Shown: positions 18,231-27,048, counted from the first letter of the stretch. The stretch is DNA of 64,000 bases from Tahibacter aquaticus (GCF_004363655.1 NZ_SNZH01000002.1:434001-498000); one strand, 5' to 3'. The notes: generated by a model not told the origin, from the sequence alone. Made by a program: numbers and translations.

Positions 18231-18302
18231 ATGAGTACAGTCCTGGTCACCGACGGTTCGGGTTTTGTCGGGAGCCTGATCAGGTTTGGTGGGGTGTCGT
18301 GA
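18231..18302 (+). pseudogene. remnant of NAD-dependent epimerase N-terminus (23 codons)
   Basis: ATG with AGGAG seven bases upstream, encoding MSTVLVTDGSGFVGSLI and then six unrelated residues before a stop. The first 17 residues read like the N-terminus of extended-SDR epimerases and reductases (TVLVTGGSGFVGS), with the second Gly of the GxxGxxG motif region changed to Asp. The rest of the gene is gone, so this is a 5-prime remnant joined to foreign sequence after about position 18280. Its stop overlaps the GTG of the zinc-ribbon gene (GTGA), so the surviving start region may drive coupled translation of that gene. Confidence 0.6.
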
Positions 18303-18700
18303 CACGCGGCCTTTCGGTTGTCGATCCAACCCAGTGGGCATCGAACTGCAAAGGCGTGCGCGACTACCATGATCCTCCGACGCACTACATCGACATACAT
18401 TACCGCTGCAATGCCTGCGGTCAGCAGGCGGTATTTTCCGCGACCGAGCAGAAGCATACCTATGAGGTAAGAAAGCAGCATATCAACCGGCGGCGAACGC
18501 TATGCCCCGCCTGCAATGGCGAACATTACCGCTTGCGCTTGCGCGACCGGGAAATGCAGCGCCGCTGGTTGGCTGAGCGAGCCACGCTCAGGCATGACCG
18601 GGTATTTGTGGAGGAATGGCTTCTTGTGCTGGTTGCGGCGGCCAGATACCGCAGAGGTGTCAATCTCGGCATGATCAAGCGGCTCAGGAAACTGCTGTAG
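18299..18700 (+). CDS. zinc-ribbon domain protein (zf_Tbcl-like)
   Basis: 133 residues from a GTG at 18299; the frame is open upstream, but residues before this point overlap the terminator region and look non-coding. Two CxxC pairs (C37/C40 in RCNACG and C69/C72 in CPAC) flank the segment FSATEQKHTYEVRKQHINRRR, which matches the pattern of the probable zinc-ribbon domain family in which an aromatic QK..YEV motif lies between the knuckles. The C-terminal half is basic. Function is unknown. The gene lies in an accessory patch and may be a recent arrival behind the epimerase remnant. Confidence 0.65.
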   Translation: MTRGLSVVDPTQWASNCKGVRDYHDPPTHYIDIHYRCNACGQQAVFSATEQKHTYEVRKQHINRRRTLCPACNGEHYRLRLRDREMQRRWLAERATLRHDRVFVEEWLLVLVAAARYRRGVNLGMIKRLRKLL

Positions 18701-18909
18701 TCCGGCCTGTCCAAGCTGGCTGCATCGAAATTGTTGTCGTGCCGGAGGTGTCGTCGATTTCTGACTGACGTGGTTTCTGCAGCGGTGATCGAGGCGATGC
18801 AATCCATCGGCAATCGCTGCTTTGCCGCGTTACTTTATTGCGGCAAGATCTACGAATGAGGCGGCTCCTGACTTACTCGGGCCAACTCGCCGCGAATACA
18901 GGAATGATC

Positions 18910-19377
18910 GTGAAGATACTGCTCGCCATCGTATTGCTGGCCCTATCCACCGCATTGTGTGCGCAGGCACCGACAACGGTGGACACGAACCAGGTCGAGA
19001 TAGCGCCGTACCGGCACAAGACCTTGCCGCCAGCCCTGCTGACCCGCATCCGTGCGCTGACGGACACTTTCGAGTCCGTCGACGGCATTTCCTACGAGCA
19101 GGCCATCGACCTGTATCGTCGCGACGTCAATCCCGAGGATGGGCTTGTCCTGTACGAGGAAATGGCACGCGCCTACCGGCAATTCTGCGCGGCGCGCTGT
19201 GCGGCGAAGAACGAGAAGGTCGAGGTGTATCAGCTGCTGCTGTTGCGCACGATGTTTCCGTCCGAGCAGGCCGTGGCCAGGATGACCTTGCACGTGCTCA
19301 GCGCGGCGGAAGCGCGCAGCGTTGTCGGGCTTTATTCCTTGCCGGCGAAACCGATACCGGTATACAAGACCGAATAG
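18910..19377 (+). CDS. secreted hypothetical protein
   Basis: 155 residues from the GTG at 18910, preferred because AGGA is six bases upstream and the product begins as a classical signal peptide (MKILLAIVLLALSTALCAQ); an ATG at 18904 in the same frame would sit directly on that AGGA. The mature part is mostly helical and acidic/basic mixed (YEQAIDLYRRDVNPEDGLVLYEEMARAYRQFC) and has a close cysteine pair (FCAARC). No family was recognised. Likely periplasmic. Confidence 0.6.
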   Translation: MKILLAIVLLALSTALCAQAPTTVDTNQVEIAPYRHKTLPPALLTRIRALTDTFESVDGISYEQAIDLYRRDVNPEDGLVLYEEMARAYRQFCAARCAAKNEKVEVYQLLLLRTMFPSEQAVARMTLHVLSAAEARSVVGLYSLPAKPIPVYKTE

Positions 19378-19456
19378 GCGTTTGCGCCTTGGCGTGCGCT
19401 CCGCGGCAGAACGCATCGGACCCATCCGCTTCACTCCGGCAAGCCCCATTCGCGCC

Positions 19457-19879
19457 ATGGACAGACAGGAACACGCACAGCAAAACGTCCATGCCGGTGT
19501 GGTGAATCGCGGCGATCTGTTCTGGATTGCTGCGGACGAATCTCGCGGTTCCATTCCCGGTCATCCGCATCCGCATCTGGTCGTGCAAGACGATGTGTTC
19601 AACCACTCGCGCATCAGCACCGTGGTGGTCTGCGCCCTGAGCACGAACATGAATCGCGCCAGCGAGCCGGGCAATGTGTTGCTCGATCCCGGCGAAGGTG
19701 GCTTGAGCCGGCAAAGTGTTGTCGTGGTGTCGCAGGTGTCGTCGCTGTACAAGACACGACTGGGCGAGCGCATCGGCGCGTTGTCCGACGCACGCGTCGA
19801 GCAGGTACTGGCCGGCCTGCGCTTTCTGCAATCGGCCTTCTTCCATCCACGCAACCGAACACCTGGTGGGCAAGCATGA
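19457..19879 (+). CDS. MazF/PemK-like protein, no antitoxin gene adjacent
   Basis: 140 residues from the ATG at 19457. The MazF/PemK fold signature is visible: VNRGDLFWIAADESRGS..GHPHPHLVVQDDVFNHSRISTVVVCALSTN, then GNVLLDPGEGGLSRQSVVVVSQVSSLYKTRLGERIGALSD, including the conserved R-G-D-x-x-W start and the SxL sheet. Family members cut single-stranded mRNA at short motifs. No MazE-like or other antitoxin gene precedes it; the gene before it encodes a secreted protein. The last four bases overlap the cysteine-hydrolase start (ATGA), which suggests a coupled pair. It may be a housekeeping PemK-like protein instead of an active toxin. Confidence 0.7.
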   Translation: MDRQEHAQQNVHAGVVNRGDLFWIAADESRGSIPGHPHPHLVVQDDVFNHSRISTVVVCALSTNMNRASEPGNVLLDPGEGGLSRQSVVVVSQVSSLYKTRLGERIGALSDARVEQVLAGLRFLQSAFFHPRNRTPGGQA

Positions 19880-20415
19880 AAAGCGCACTTCTGATCATCG
19901 ATATCCAGCGCGCCCTGTGCAGCGGCGAATGGGCTGCCTTCGATATCGACCGCGTCATCCAACGCATCAACGGCGTCAGCGCCAAGGCGAGAGCCGCTGG
20001 CCTGCCGGTGGTGCTGATCCAGCACGAAGAGAGCGAAGGACCGCTGCAGTTCGACAGCGAAGGCTGGCAGCTTGCCGACGGCCTCGTCACCCATGCCGAC
20101 GACCTGCGCGTGCGCAAGACGGCGACGGATTCCTTCCACGCAACCGAACTGCATGCGCTATTGCAGCAGCGCGGTATCGAGCATCTGATCGTCTGCGGCC
20201 TGCAGAGCGAGTTCTGTGTCGACTCCAGCGTGCGCGGCGCGCTCGCCCTGGGTTACGCGGTCAGCCTCGTCACCGACGCGCATTCCACCGTCGACAACGG
20301 CGTGCTCACCGCCGCGCAGATCTCGGCGCATCACACCGTCACACTGGCCAATGTCAGCAGCTACGCGCAGCGGGTAACGCCAGTGCTGGCCCATGAGCTG
20401 AATGTCGAAGACTGA
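19876..20415 (+). CDS. isochorismatase-family cysteine hydrolase
   Basis: 179 residues, overlapping the previous stop by four bases. The catalytic triad of the isochorismatase-like family is intact: D9 in LLIIDIQ, K81 in RVRKTATDSF and C114 in CGLQSEFCVDSSVRGA. Such enzymes hydrolyse amide or vinyl-ether bonds (nicotinamide, carbamoyl compounds, isochorismate); the sequence does not settle the substrate. A nicotinamidase role is possible but not shown, and the genome already has the NadV route to recycle nicotinamide (48378-50909). Confidence 0.82.
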   Translation: MKSALLIIDIQRALCSGEWAAFDIDRVIQRINGVSAKARAAGLPVVLIQHEESEGPLQFDSEGWQLADGLVTHADDLRVRKTATDSFHATELHALLQQRGIEHLIVCGLQSEFCVDSSVRGALALGYAVSLVTDAHSTVDNGVLTAAQISAHHTVTLANVSSYAQRVTPVLAHELNVED

Positions 20416-20456
20416 CGCTGACCGGCCCGCCGTTCATCACCCCTGGGAGTGTACTT

Positions 20457-20846
20457 GTGCACGCATATGTATCCATCCTGCAGACCTATATGCGCGCCCT
20501 GGGCGAGAGTGACTACGCCACCGTGAAAAGCCTGTTCGCCACTGGCGGCAAGGTGCGGTCGCCATTCCTCGGCGAAATGCCGGCCGGTCCTTTCTTTGAC
20601 CGGCTTGCGGACGCGTCCACGCGCAATGTCATTACCCCAATCGACATCTTCCTCAGCACCACAGACCAGCAGCACGCGACGGCGTATTTCCAGTACGACT
20701 GGACCGTGCGCGACGGCAGCGTGATCACGTTCAAGGTGATGGATCTTTTCTCGTTCGAACCGGGTACCCCTCTGGTGAGCTATCTCGACCTTATCTACGA
20801 CACGCATCCGATCCGGGTATCGGCAGGGAACAAGTACGAACAGTGA
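20457..20846 (+). CDS. NTF2-like / SnoaL-type protein
   Basis: 129 residues with a GTG start preceded by GGGAGT at suitable distance. The pattern fits the NTF2-like cone fold: an N-terminal helix (YVSILQTYMRALGESDYATVKSLFATGGKVRSPFLGEM), then strands with FFDRLADAS, HATAYFQYDWTVRDGSVITFKVMDLFSFE and VSYLDLIYDTHPIR. Members bind small hydrophobic molecules or act as isomerases or dehydratases; nothing identifies a ligand here. Likely last gene of the short operon starting with the MazF-like gene. Confidence 0.7.
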   Translation: MHAYVSILQTYMRALGESDYATVKSLFATGGKVRSPFLGEMPAGPFFDRLADASTRNVITPIDIFLSTTDQQHATAYFQYDWTVRDGSVITFKVMDLFSFEPGTPLVSYLDLIYDTHPIRVSAGNKYEQ

Positions 20847-21592
20847 CTTCCCTTTGCGGGTTGTACGGAAAAGAAGCGGGCAGGCGGCGTCGAGGACAGC
20901 CACGCTGCGAAGCGTCTATCTTCGCCAGGATTTGCCGCTAAGCCGCCGCCGCCACCCGCGGCCACGGATCAGCGGGTGCGCTGCGCCGCGTGCTTACGTC
21001 CTGCCCGGCCTGGCACCCTGAGCCGGTTGCTCGACCTCGCTTTCGGGCAAAAAGCCCGAAGCGCGACGCTTTTTTCGCGGCGCTCCGCGCTGCGACCGCG
21101 GAATGCCGCGCTTTGACGGTCGCACTTCGCCCGTGTTGCGCGGAACACGACGCTTTGACGGCGGCGCTCCACCCTTTTCACGCGGAATGCCGCGATTTGA
21201 CCGCGGCGTTTCGCGCTTTGGGCGCGGAAGACGGCGCGTTGGTCGTGGCATTGCGCCCTTTCAGCGCGGAACGCCGAGCTGCGAGCGCGGCATTCCGCGC
21301 CTGAAGGGTGGCGTGTCGTGGTTTTGCTGCCGCGTGTGAAACGCGGCGCGCTGCGCGGGAAATCCGTCGTGTGCCGGGTCATCCGGTGCGCGTTTGGTCA
21401 GTGCCCTTCCACCCCGATCTGCCTGGGTAGCGCGCCGATGAGCGCAGCAAACTGCGCCGCCGACGCGCTGCAGCACTCACTTTGGCGAAGTGGCAAAACC
21501 AGCGCATTGCTATCTGCAACCCCGACACAGCATCGCGCATCGAAGCCACGCCCGCGGCGGACCGATGCCGCACCACCTGCCCAGGAGTCGCC
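20847..21592. other. 746-base gap dominated by a 42-bp tandem repeat
   Basis: No gene was recognised. Its central third is the minisatellite at 21058-21310. Frames on both strands are open across it because the unit length is a multiple of three and stop codons are rare at this GC, which does not show coding. Confidence 0.5.
21058..21310. repeat. degenerate minisatellite, six units of 42-43 bp
   Basis: Units begin at 21058 (43 bp), 21101, 21143, 21185, 21227 and 21269 (42 bp each). Each starts GAA(T/C/G)xCGxCGxxxTTGAC-like and ends near CGCG. Divergence between units is high, so this is an old array. Read in frame it would give 14-residue repeats on either strand (for example the FRA..AKxxxQSAA type on minus), but no start with a ribosome site supports translation. 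Confidence 0.75.
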
Positions 21593-22579
21593 ATGCAGTC
21601 CCCCGCACACAGGTCTTCACCCATTGCCCGCTGGTTGCGCTTGACCGCTTCGCTTTCACTGCTGCTGGTGCCGTCACTGGCCGCCGCGACCTTCTCCATC
21701 GTCGCCTGCGACAAGGCCGGCAACTGCGGTGTTGCCGTGGCGACCAACAACCTGGCGGTCGGCGCCAGCGTGCCGTATGCACAAGCGCGCGTCGGCGCAC
21801 TGGTCAGCCAGTTCGAGACGAATCCGAATTACGGCCCCAAGGGACTGGCCTTGCTGTCGGCCGGCAAATCGCCGGAAGCGGCCATCAAGGCCCTGCTCGA
21901 CGGCGACGGCCATTTCGACGGCACAGGCATCGAAGAACGCCAGGTCGCCATCGTCGATGCCAAGGGCCATTCCTTCGCCTATACCGGTACCGATGCGCTG
22001 GCATCGGCCTGGGCCGGCGCGCACCACGACGAAGGCTACTCCGTGCAGGGTAACGGCCTTGCCGGCGAAGCGGTGCTGGCGGCGATGCGCCGTGCGTATC
22101 AATCGACATCCGGCAGCTTGGCCGAGCGGCTGATGGCCGGCCTCGAAGCGGGCCAGGATGCCGGCGGCCAGAGCAGCGGAAAACGCTCGGCCGCCTTGCT
22201 CGTCCGCACGGTCGACGGTGGCTGGCAAGATATCGACTTGCGTATCGATGCGGCTGCCGAACCGATTCCCGATCTGCGCCGATTGCTCGATCAGCACTAC
22301 GCGCATCAAGCCATCATCCGTGCCGAACGCCAGGCCGGCAAAGGCAATCGCGACGAAGCGCGCCTGTCCATCGCCGAGGCATTGCGCCGCAGCCATGGTT
22401 GGGATCGCATCTGGCGCCGCGCGGCGCGCCTGGCCATGAGCATGGACGACAGCGGCCGCGCGTTGGACTACCTCGGTGTATTTCTGTCGCTCAACCCCGC
22501 GTGGGCGCGCCGCGAAATGCAGGACGAGATCTATGCGCCGTTGCGGAGCAATGCGCAGTTCAAAGCGTGGAGCAATTGA
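21593..22579 (+). CDS. DUF1028 family protein (Ntn-hydrolase-like), secreted
   Basis: 328 residues; ATG at 21593 with CAGGAG upstream. A signal peptide (LTASLSLLLVPSLAAA) leads directly into the DUF1028 start ATFSIVACDKAGNCGVAVATNNLAVGASVPYAQARVGALVSQ, which would leave Thr near the mature N-terminus, as in Ntn-type hydrolases. Further family motifs are GPKGLALLSAGKSPEAAIKALLDGD and YSVQGNGLAGEAVLAAM. The C-terminal part (about residue 235 onward) resembles tetratricopeptide helices (DEARLSIAEALRRSHGWDRIWRRAARLAMSMDDSGRALDYLGVFLSLNP). The enzymatic activity of the family is unproven. Confidence 0.85.
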   Translation: MQSPAHRSSPIARWLRLTASLSLLLVPSLAAATFSIVACDKAGNCGVAVATNNLAVGASVPYAQARVGALVSQFETNPNYGPKGLALLSAGKSPEAAIKALLDGDGHFDGTGIEERQVAIVDAKGHSFAYTGTDALASAWAGAHHDEGYSVQGNGLAGEAVLAAMRRAYQSTSGSLAERLMAGLEAGQDAGGQSSGKRSAALLVRTVDGGWQDIDLRIDAAAEPIPDLRRLLDQHYAHQAIIRAERQAGKGNRDEARLSIAEALRRSHGWDRIWRRAARLAMSMDDSGRALDYLGVFLSLNPAWARREMQDEIYAPLRSNAQFKAWSN

Positions 22580-22615
22580 GTCGCCTGTAATGCGTCGACC
22601 GGCGACGGTCATGAC

Positions 22616-22643
22616 GTGACATGGCAGACTCTGCGCATATGTT
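22616..22643 (+). promoter_or_regulatory. possible sigma70 promoter for cas1
   Basis: GTGACA (22616-22621), 16-bp spacer, TATGTT (22638-22643). Transcription would begin near 22650, just ahead of the cas1 ATG at 22666, which agrees with the start chosen by homology. Five of six and four of six matches to consensus. Confidence 0.35.
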
Positions 22644-22665
22644 CCCTTTGTCGCCGGGGCCGCGT

Positions 22666-23646
22666 ATGTCAGACCTGTCGCCGACCGATCTCAAGAGCAT
22701 TCTGCATTCGAAGCGGGCAAACCTCTACTACCTCGAACATTGCCGCGTCCTCGTCAACGGCGGCCGCGTCGAATACGTCACCGACGAGGGCAAGCGTTCG
22801 CTTTACTGGAATATTCCCATTGCCAATACGACGACCCTGCTGCTGGGCACGGGCACCTCGGTCACCCAGGCCGCCATGCGCGAGCTGGCCAAGGCCGGCG
22901 TGCTGGTCGGGTTCTGCGGTGGCGGCGGTACGCCCTTGTTCAGTGCCAACGAGGTCGATTTCGATATCGCGTGGTTTTGTCCACAAAGTGAATACCGGCC
23001 CACGCAGTATCTGCAGGCGTGGGTACGCTTCTGGTTCGACGAACCGTCTCGCTTGGCGGCAGCCAGGGCATTGCAGCAGGCCCGCCTGCAGCGCATCGAA
23101 AAGCACTGGACTACCAGCCGCGAGCTGAAACAGGGCGGTTTCGTTATTGCCGCCGACAGCCTGAACGAACTGCTGCAGCGAAGTCGCGAGGGGATAGAAA
23201 GCGCCGCGGACAATGCGTCTTTGCTGACCGACGAAGCGCGCCTGAGCAAAGCCCTGTTCAAACTATGCGCCCAGGCAACGCGCTACGGCGAGTTCACGCG
23301 TGCCAAGCGCGGCAGCGGTGCCGATCCGGCCAATCGCTTTCTCGACCACGGCAACTACCTGGCCTACGGCCTCGCCGCGAGCGCGTGCTGGGTATTGGGC
23401 CTGCCGCATGGCCTGGCGGTACTGCATGGCAAAACGCGGCGCGGCGGCCTGGTATTCGATGCCGCCGACCTGGTCAAAGACGCCATTATCCTGCCGCAGG
23501 CTTTTCTTTCGGCTGTGCGCGGCGATGACGAGCAGGCCTTCCGCCAGGCGTGCATCGAAGCGCTGACACGTACCGAGTCGCTTGATTTCATGATCGAAAC
23601 GCTACAGCAGATCGCCTTGTCGACGGCCGCGAAAATTTCGCCATGA
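22666..23646 (+). CDS. cas1: type I-F CRISPR-associated Cas1 integrase
   Basis: 326 residues. The frame extends upstream to 22621, but the I-F family starts at MSDLSPTDLKSILHSKRANLYYLEHC, so the ATG at 22666 is used. Metal-binding catalytic residues are in place: E190, H254 (LAVLHGKTRRGG) and D265/D268 (LVFDAADLVKD). Other family stretches are YWNIPIANTTTLLLGTGTSVTQAAMREL and FCGGGGTPLFSANEVD. Cas1 works with the Cas2 domain of the next gene to cut and insert new spacers at the leader end of the array. The stop overlaps the cas2-3 start (ATGA). Confidence 0.97.
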   Translation: MSDLSPTDLKSILHSKRANLYYLEHCRVLVNGGRVEYVTDEGKRSLYWNIPIANTTTLLLGTGTSVTQAAMRELAKAGVLVGFCGGGGTPLFSANEVDFDIAWFCPQSEYRPTQYLQAWVRFWFDEPSRLAAARALQQARLQRIEKHWTTSRELKQGGFVIAADSLNELLQRSREGIESAADNASLLTDEARLSKALFKLCAQATRYGEFTRAKRGSGADPANRFLDHGNYLAYGLAASACWVLGLPHGLAVLHGKTRRGGLVFDAADLVKDAIILPQAFLSAVRGDDEQAFRQACIEALTRTESLDFMIETLQQIALSTAAKISP

Positions 23647-26600
23647 ACATTCTTCTGGTGTCGCAGTGCGACAAGCGTGCGCTGGTCGAAAGCCGCCGCA
23701 TCCTCGACCAGTTTGCCGAGCGCCGCGGCGAGCGTACCTGGCAGACGCCGATTACCCAGGTGGGCCTGGATACCTTGCGCCGCCTGCTGCGCAAGACGGC
23801 GCGCAAGAACACGGCTGTCGCTTGTCACTGGATACGCGGCCTCGACCACAGCGAATTGCTCTGGATCGTCGGCGACGCGAGCCGTTTCAATGCACAGGGC
23901 GCCGTACCCACCGATACGACGACGCGCAACGTGCTGAAGAGCGACAGCGAGAACGACTGGCATACCGGCGAGGACATTCGCCTGATCGCATCGCTGGCAG
24001 CACTGCTGCATGACCTGGGCAAGGCAAGTCAGGCATTTCAGGACCGCCTGTTCGCCAAGGGCGTAGTCGGGCGCAACGACTACCGCCACGAATGGGTCTC
24101 GCTTCGTCTGTTCCAGGCGTTCGTCGGCGATAGCACCGATGCCGAGTGGTTGCAGCGGCTGGTCGAACCCAGCGCCGCCGACGATGCAAGCTGGATCGGC
24201 CGCTTGCAGCGTGACGGCATCGATGCTGTCGATACCAGGCCGTTTTCGACCATGCCCTCGCTGGCACAGGCCGTTGGTTGGCTGGTGCTTACACATCATC
24301 GATTGCCGATGAAGCCGGACAGGGAAAAGCCGCTTTCCGCCCGGCGCTGGGGCGAAAAACTCAAGGCGTTCGGCGATGCCGACAACCTGCTGCTGCAGAT
24401 CGAAGCGGGCTGGAACGAAACACCGGGCAGCAGCGAAAGAAAGAAGATCGAACCCTACTGGGCCTGTGGCCCATTGCCTACGTTGACGCCGCTCTGGCGC
24501 AAGCGTGCGGCGCGCATTGCCCGGCGTCTGCTGGAGCGGCAATCGACGCGGCACAGCCAGGGCTGGCTCGACAACGTTTATGTCATGCACCTGGCTCGCT
24601 TGAGCCTGATGCTGGCCGATCACCACTATTCCAGCCTGCGCGAGCCATCCGTGCGCGTGAAGGGAGAGAAAGACTATCCGCTCTACGCCAACACGGATCG
24701 CCAAAGCGGCCAGCCTTGCCAGCGCCTCGACGAACATCTCCTGGGCGTGGAAAAGCACGCCGGCATCATCGCCAGCGCGCTACCAGAGCTGGCCCGTGCG
24801 CTGCCGCGCCTTGCCCGGCACAAAGGCCTGCGCCGGCGTAGCGACAACGACGCTTTTCGCTGGCAGGACCGGGCCTCGGATACAGCAGCTGCTTTGCGCG
24901 AACGCGCTGCGCGGCAAGGCGCGTTCATCGTCAACATGGCGTCGACGGGTTGCGGCAAGACCTTGGCCAACTTGCGCATCATGAATGCGCTGGCCGATCC
25001 GCAGCACGGCGTGCGCTGTTCCATCGCGCTCGGGTTACGCACGTTGACGCTGCAGACTGGCCAAGCATTGTCGAAACGCCTGGGCCTGTCCGATGACGAA
25101 ATCGCCGTGCGCGTCGGCGGCGCGGCAAATCGCAAGCTACAGCGCTTCTATGCGCGAAGTGCCGAGGCCAGCGGCTCGGCTTCTGTGCAAGGCTTGCTCG
25201 ACGAAGACAGCCGCGTGCTCTACGAAGGCAATATCGATCATCCCGTGCTGGCGCGCACCGTGCACGATGCGCGCGCGCGCGCCTTGCTGGCGGCGCCCGT
25301 CCTGGTCTGCACGGTCGATCATCTAGTGCCGGCGACCGAGAGCTGCCGTGGCGGCCATCAGATCATGCCGATGTTGCGGCTGATGAGCAGCGATCTGATC
25401 CTAGACGAACTGGACGACTACGACGTCGACGATCTGCCCGCGCTGACGCGGCTGGTCTACTGGGCCGGCATGCTCGGCGCACGTCTGTTGCTGTCGTCGG
25501 CGACGTTACCGCCCGCGCTGGTGCAGGGCATGTTTCTCGCCTACCAAGCCGGGCGTCGTTGTTTTCAGGCCAATCGCGGCGAAAGGCCGGGCGAGGCTGC
25601 GCCGGTCTGCTGCGCCTGGTTCGACGAATTTAACCAGCAGACGCAGGACTGCGCGGACGAACACGCCTTCCAGCAACAGCACCAGGGTTTCGCACAGCGG
25701 CGGCAGCAACGGTTGGCCGACGATAGTGTCCGGCGCCGCGCGCGACTGGTCGAACTGCGCCCGGTGGCGACGAAGCGCGAAGAGATACGTCGCGAATTCG
25801 CTGCCTGCGTGCGGCGCGAAGCATTGGCGTTACATGGCCAGCATTGCAGCACCGATCCGCGTAGCGGCAAGCGCGTGAGTTTCGGCGTGGTGCGAATGGC
25901 GAATATCGAGCCGCTGATCGACGTGGCGCGCGAGCTGTATCGGCTCGGTTCCCCGGCCGACTACCAGATTCACCTGTGTGTCTATCACGCGCGCTTTCCA
26001 CTGCTATTGCGCTCGGCGATAGAGCGGCGGCTGGACGCGGCCCTGGACCGGCACGCGGAAAACGCTGTGTTCGAGCTGGCCGCTATTCGACAGGCGATCG
26101 ACGCGCACGCGGCTTCGCATCACCTATTCATCGTGCTGGGCAGTCCGGTGATCGAGGTGGGACGCGACCACTGCTATGACTGGGCCGTAGCCGAGCCGTC
26201 GTCGCTGCGTTCGCTGATCCAGTTGGCGGGCCGCGTACGCCGGCATCGCTCCGGTGCCTGTGTCAGTCCGAACATTGCCCTGCTCAGCACCAATCTGAAG
26301 CACCTGGAAAACCCTAGCGCCATCGCATTCTGCCGGCCTGGCTTCGAGCAGGACGACGAGCGATTCAAGCTGCATTCGCACCAGCTCGGCGATCTGCTGG
26401 GCGAACTGCTGGACCCGGACGGGCAAAGCATCATCGATGCACGGCCACGCATCGCCGAGCCGGAGCCGTTGCTGGCGCAACACCGTCTCAGCGATCTGGA
26501 GCACGCGCGCCTGCGTCACACGATGCTACCGCCGGCCGTCGTGAAGCCGTCGCGCCGGGAGATGGCCGCCGGCTATGCGCAGCTGCCGCGCGAACTCAAT

Positions 26601-27008
26601 GCCAGCAGCATCTGGGACAGGCCCGGTATGCACCTGACCGGTGCGCTGCCGCAGCAGCAGCCGTTTCGCCTGAGTGCACCCGATATCGAGCTGGTGCTGA
26701 TGCCCAACGACGAGGGCGACGACTACGCGATCTACGAAATCCGCGACGGTGGCCAGGTGATCGGCGGGCGCCGTGGCGAGGCGGTGTATGTGCTGTGCGA
26801 GAGGAACCTCGTTCCCGAGGCAGAGGTTGTCGGCGAGGGCATCTGCGCGTGGGGCAGGGATGACTATCTGGAACTACTGACCGAAGTTGCCGCGGCCTGG
26901 GACATGCCACTGAGCGAATGCGCGCTGCAGCTGGGCCAGGTGAGTGTACGGCCGAGCGAGCGGGGGTGGTGGTTTCATCCGGTGTTGGGGGTTTTCAGGC
27001 GCCGGTGA
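23643..27008 (+). CDS. cas3: Cas2-Cas3 fusion helicase-nuclease, type I-F
   Basis: 1121 residues. The N-terminal about 95 residues are a Cas2 domain (MNILLVSQCDKRALVESRRI), the hallmark fusion of type I-F. An HD nuclease follows, with H107, H123-D124 in LLHDLGKA, H149 and H218-H219. The superfamily 2 helicase has Walker A at about 433-440 (ASTGCGKT), DExx-like LILDELDDYD at about 585-594 and the C-terminal SPVIEVGRDHCYDWAV/AGRVRRH motifs. It has a double role: with Cas1 in spacer integration, and recruited by the Csy complex to unwind and degrade target DNA. All key motifs are intact, so the system looks functional. The gene ends 461 bases before csy1, much longer than other gaps in the locus. 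Confidence 0.97.
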   Translation: MNILLVSQCDKRALVESRRILDQFAERRGERTWQTPITQVGLDTLRRLLRKTARKNTAVACHWIRGLDHSELLWIVGDASRFNAQGAVPTDTTTRNVLKSDSENDWHTGEDIRLIASLAALLHDLGKASQAFQDRLFAKGVVGRNDYRHEWVSLRLFQAFVGDSTDAEWLQRLVEPSAADDASWIGRLQRDGIDAVDTRPFSTMPSLAQAVGWLVLTHHRLPMKPDREKPLSARRWGEKLKAFGDADNLLLQIEAGWNETPGSSERKKIEPYWACGPLPTLTPLWRKRAARIARRLLERQSTRHSQGWLDNVYVMHLARLSLMLADHHYSSLREPSVRVKGEKDYPLYANTDRQSGQPCQRLDEHLLGVEKHAGIIASALPELARALPRLARHKGLRRRSDNDAFRWQDRASDTAAALRERAARQGAFIVNMASTGCGKTLANLRIMNALADPQHGVRCSIALGLRTLTLQTGQALSKRLGLSDDEIAVRVGGAANRKLQRFYARSAEASGSASVQGLLDEDSRVLYEGNIDHPVLARTVHDARARALLAAPVLVCTVDHLVPATESCRGGHQIMPMLRLMSSDLILDELDDYDVDDLPALTRLVYWAGMLGARLLLSSATLPPALVQGMFLAYQAGRRCFQANRGERPGEAAPVCCAWFDEFNQQTQDCADEHAFQQQHQGFAQRRQQRLADDSVRRRARLVELRPVATKREEIRREFAACVRREALALHGQHCSTDPRSGKRVSFGVVRMANIEPLIDVARELYRLGSPADYQIHLCVYHARFPLLLRSAIERRLDAALDRHAENAVFELAAIRQAIDAHAASHHLFIVLGSPVIEVGRDHCYDWAVAEPSSLRSLIQLAGRVRRHRSGACVSPNIALLSTNLKHLENPSAIAFCRPGFEQDDERFKLHSHQLGDLLGELLDPDGQSIIDARPRIAEPEPLLAQHRLSDLEHARLRHTMLPPAVVKPSRREMAAGYAQLPRELNASSIWDRPGMHLTGALPQQQPFRLSAPDIELVLMPNDEGDDYAIYEIRDGGQVIGGRRGEAVYVLCERNLVPEAEVVGEGICAWGRDDYLELLTEVAAAWDMPLSECALQLGQVSVRPSERGWWFHPVLGVFRRR

Positions 27009-27019
27009 ATTGGCGCCTG
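26996..27019. terminator. 8-bp hairpin over the cas2-3 stop codon
   Basis: CAGGCGCC (26996-27003) pairs with GGCGCCTG (27012-27019) around an 8-base loop. No T-run follows in either direction. It may weakly separate the cas1-cas3 transcript from csy1 and also mark the 3-prime end of the minus-strand mini-array transcript. Confidence 0.35.
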
Positions 27020-27020
27020 G

Positions 27021-27048
27021 AGACCCTACTGCCTGTGCGGCAGTTTAA
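27021..27048 (-). repeat. degenerate I-F repeat 2 (reverse orientation)
   Basis: About 16 of 28 positions match; the hairpin core (CTGCC, loop GCACA, GGCAG) is intact while both flanks have diverged. Confidence 0.65.

Noticed and set aside
20990-21304. Possible 14-residue repeat protein across the minisatellite
   Set aside because: Frames are open on both strands, with no ribosome site, signal or known family; treated as a DNA repeat.
22621-22665. Longer cas1 from the ATG at 22621
   Set aside because: The extra 15 residues are not part of the I-F Cas1 N-terminus and would overlap the likely cas1 promoter.
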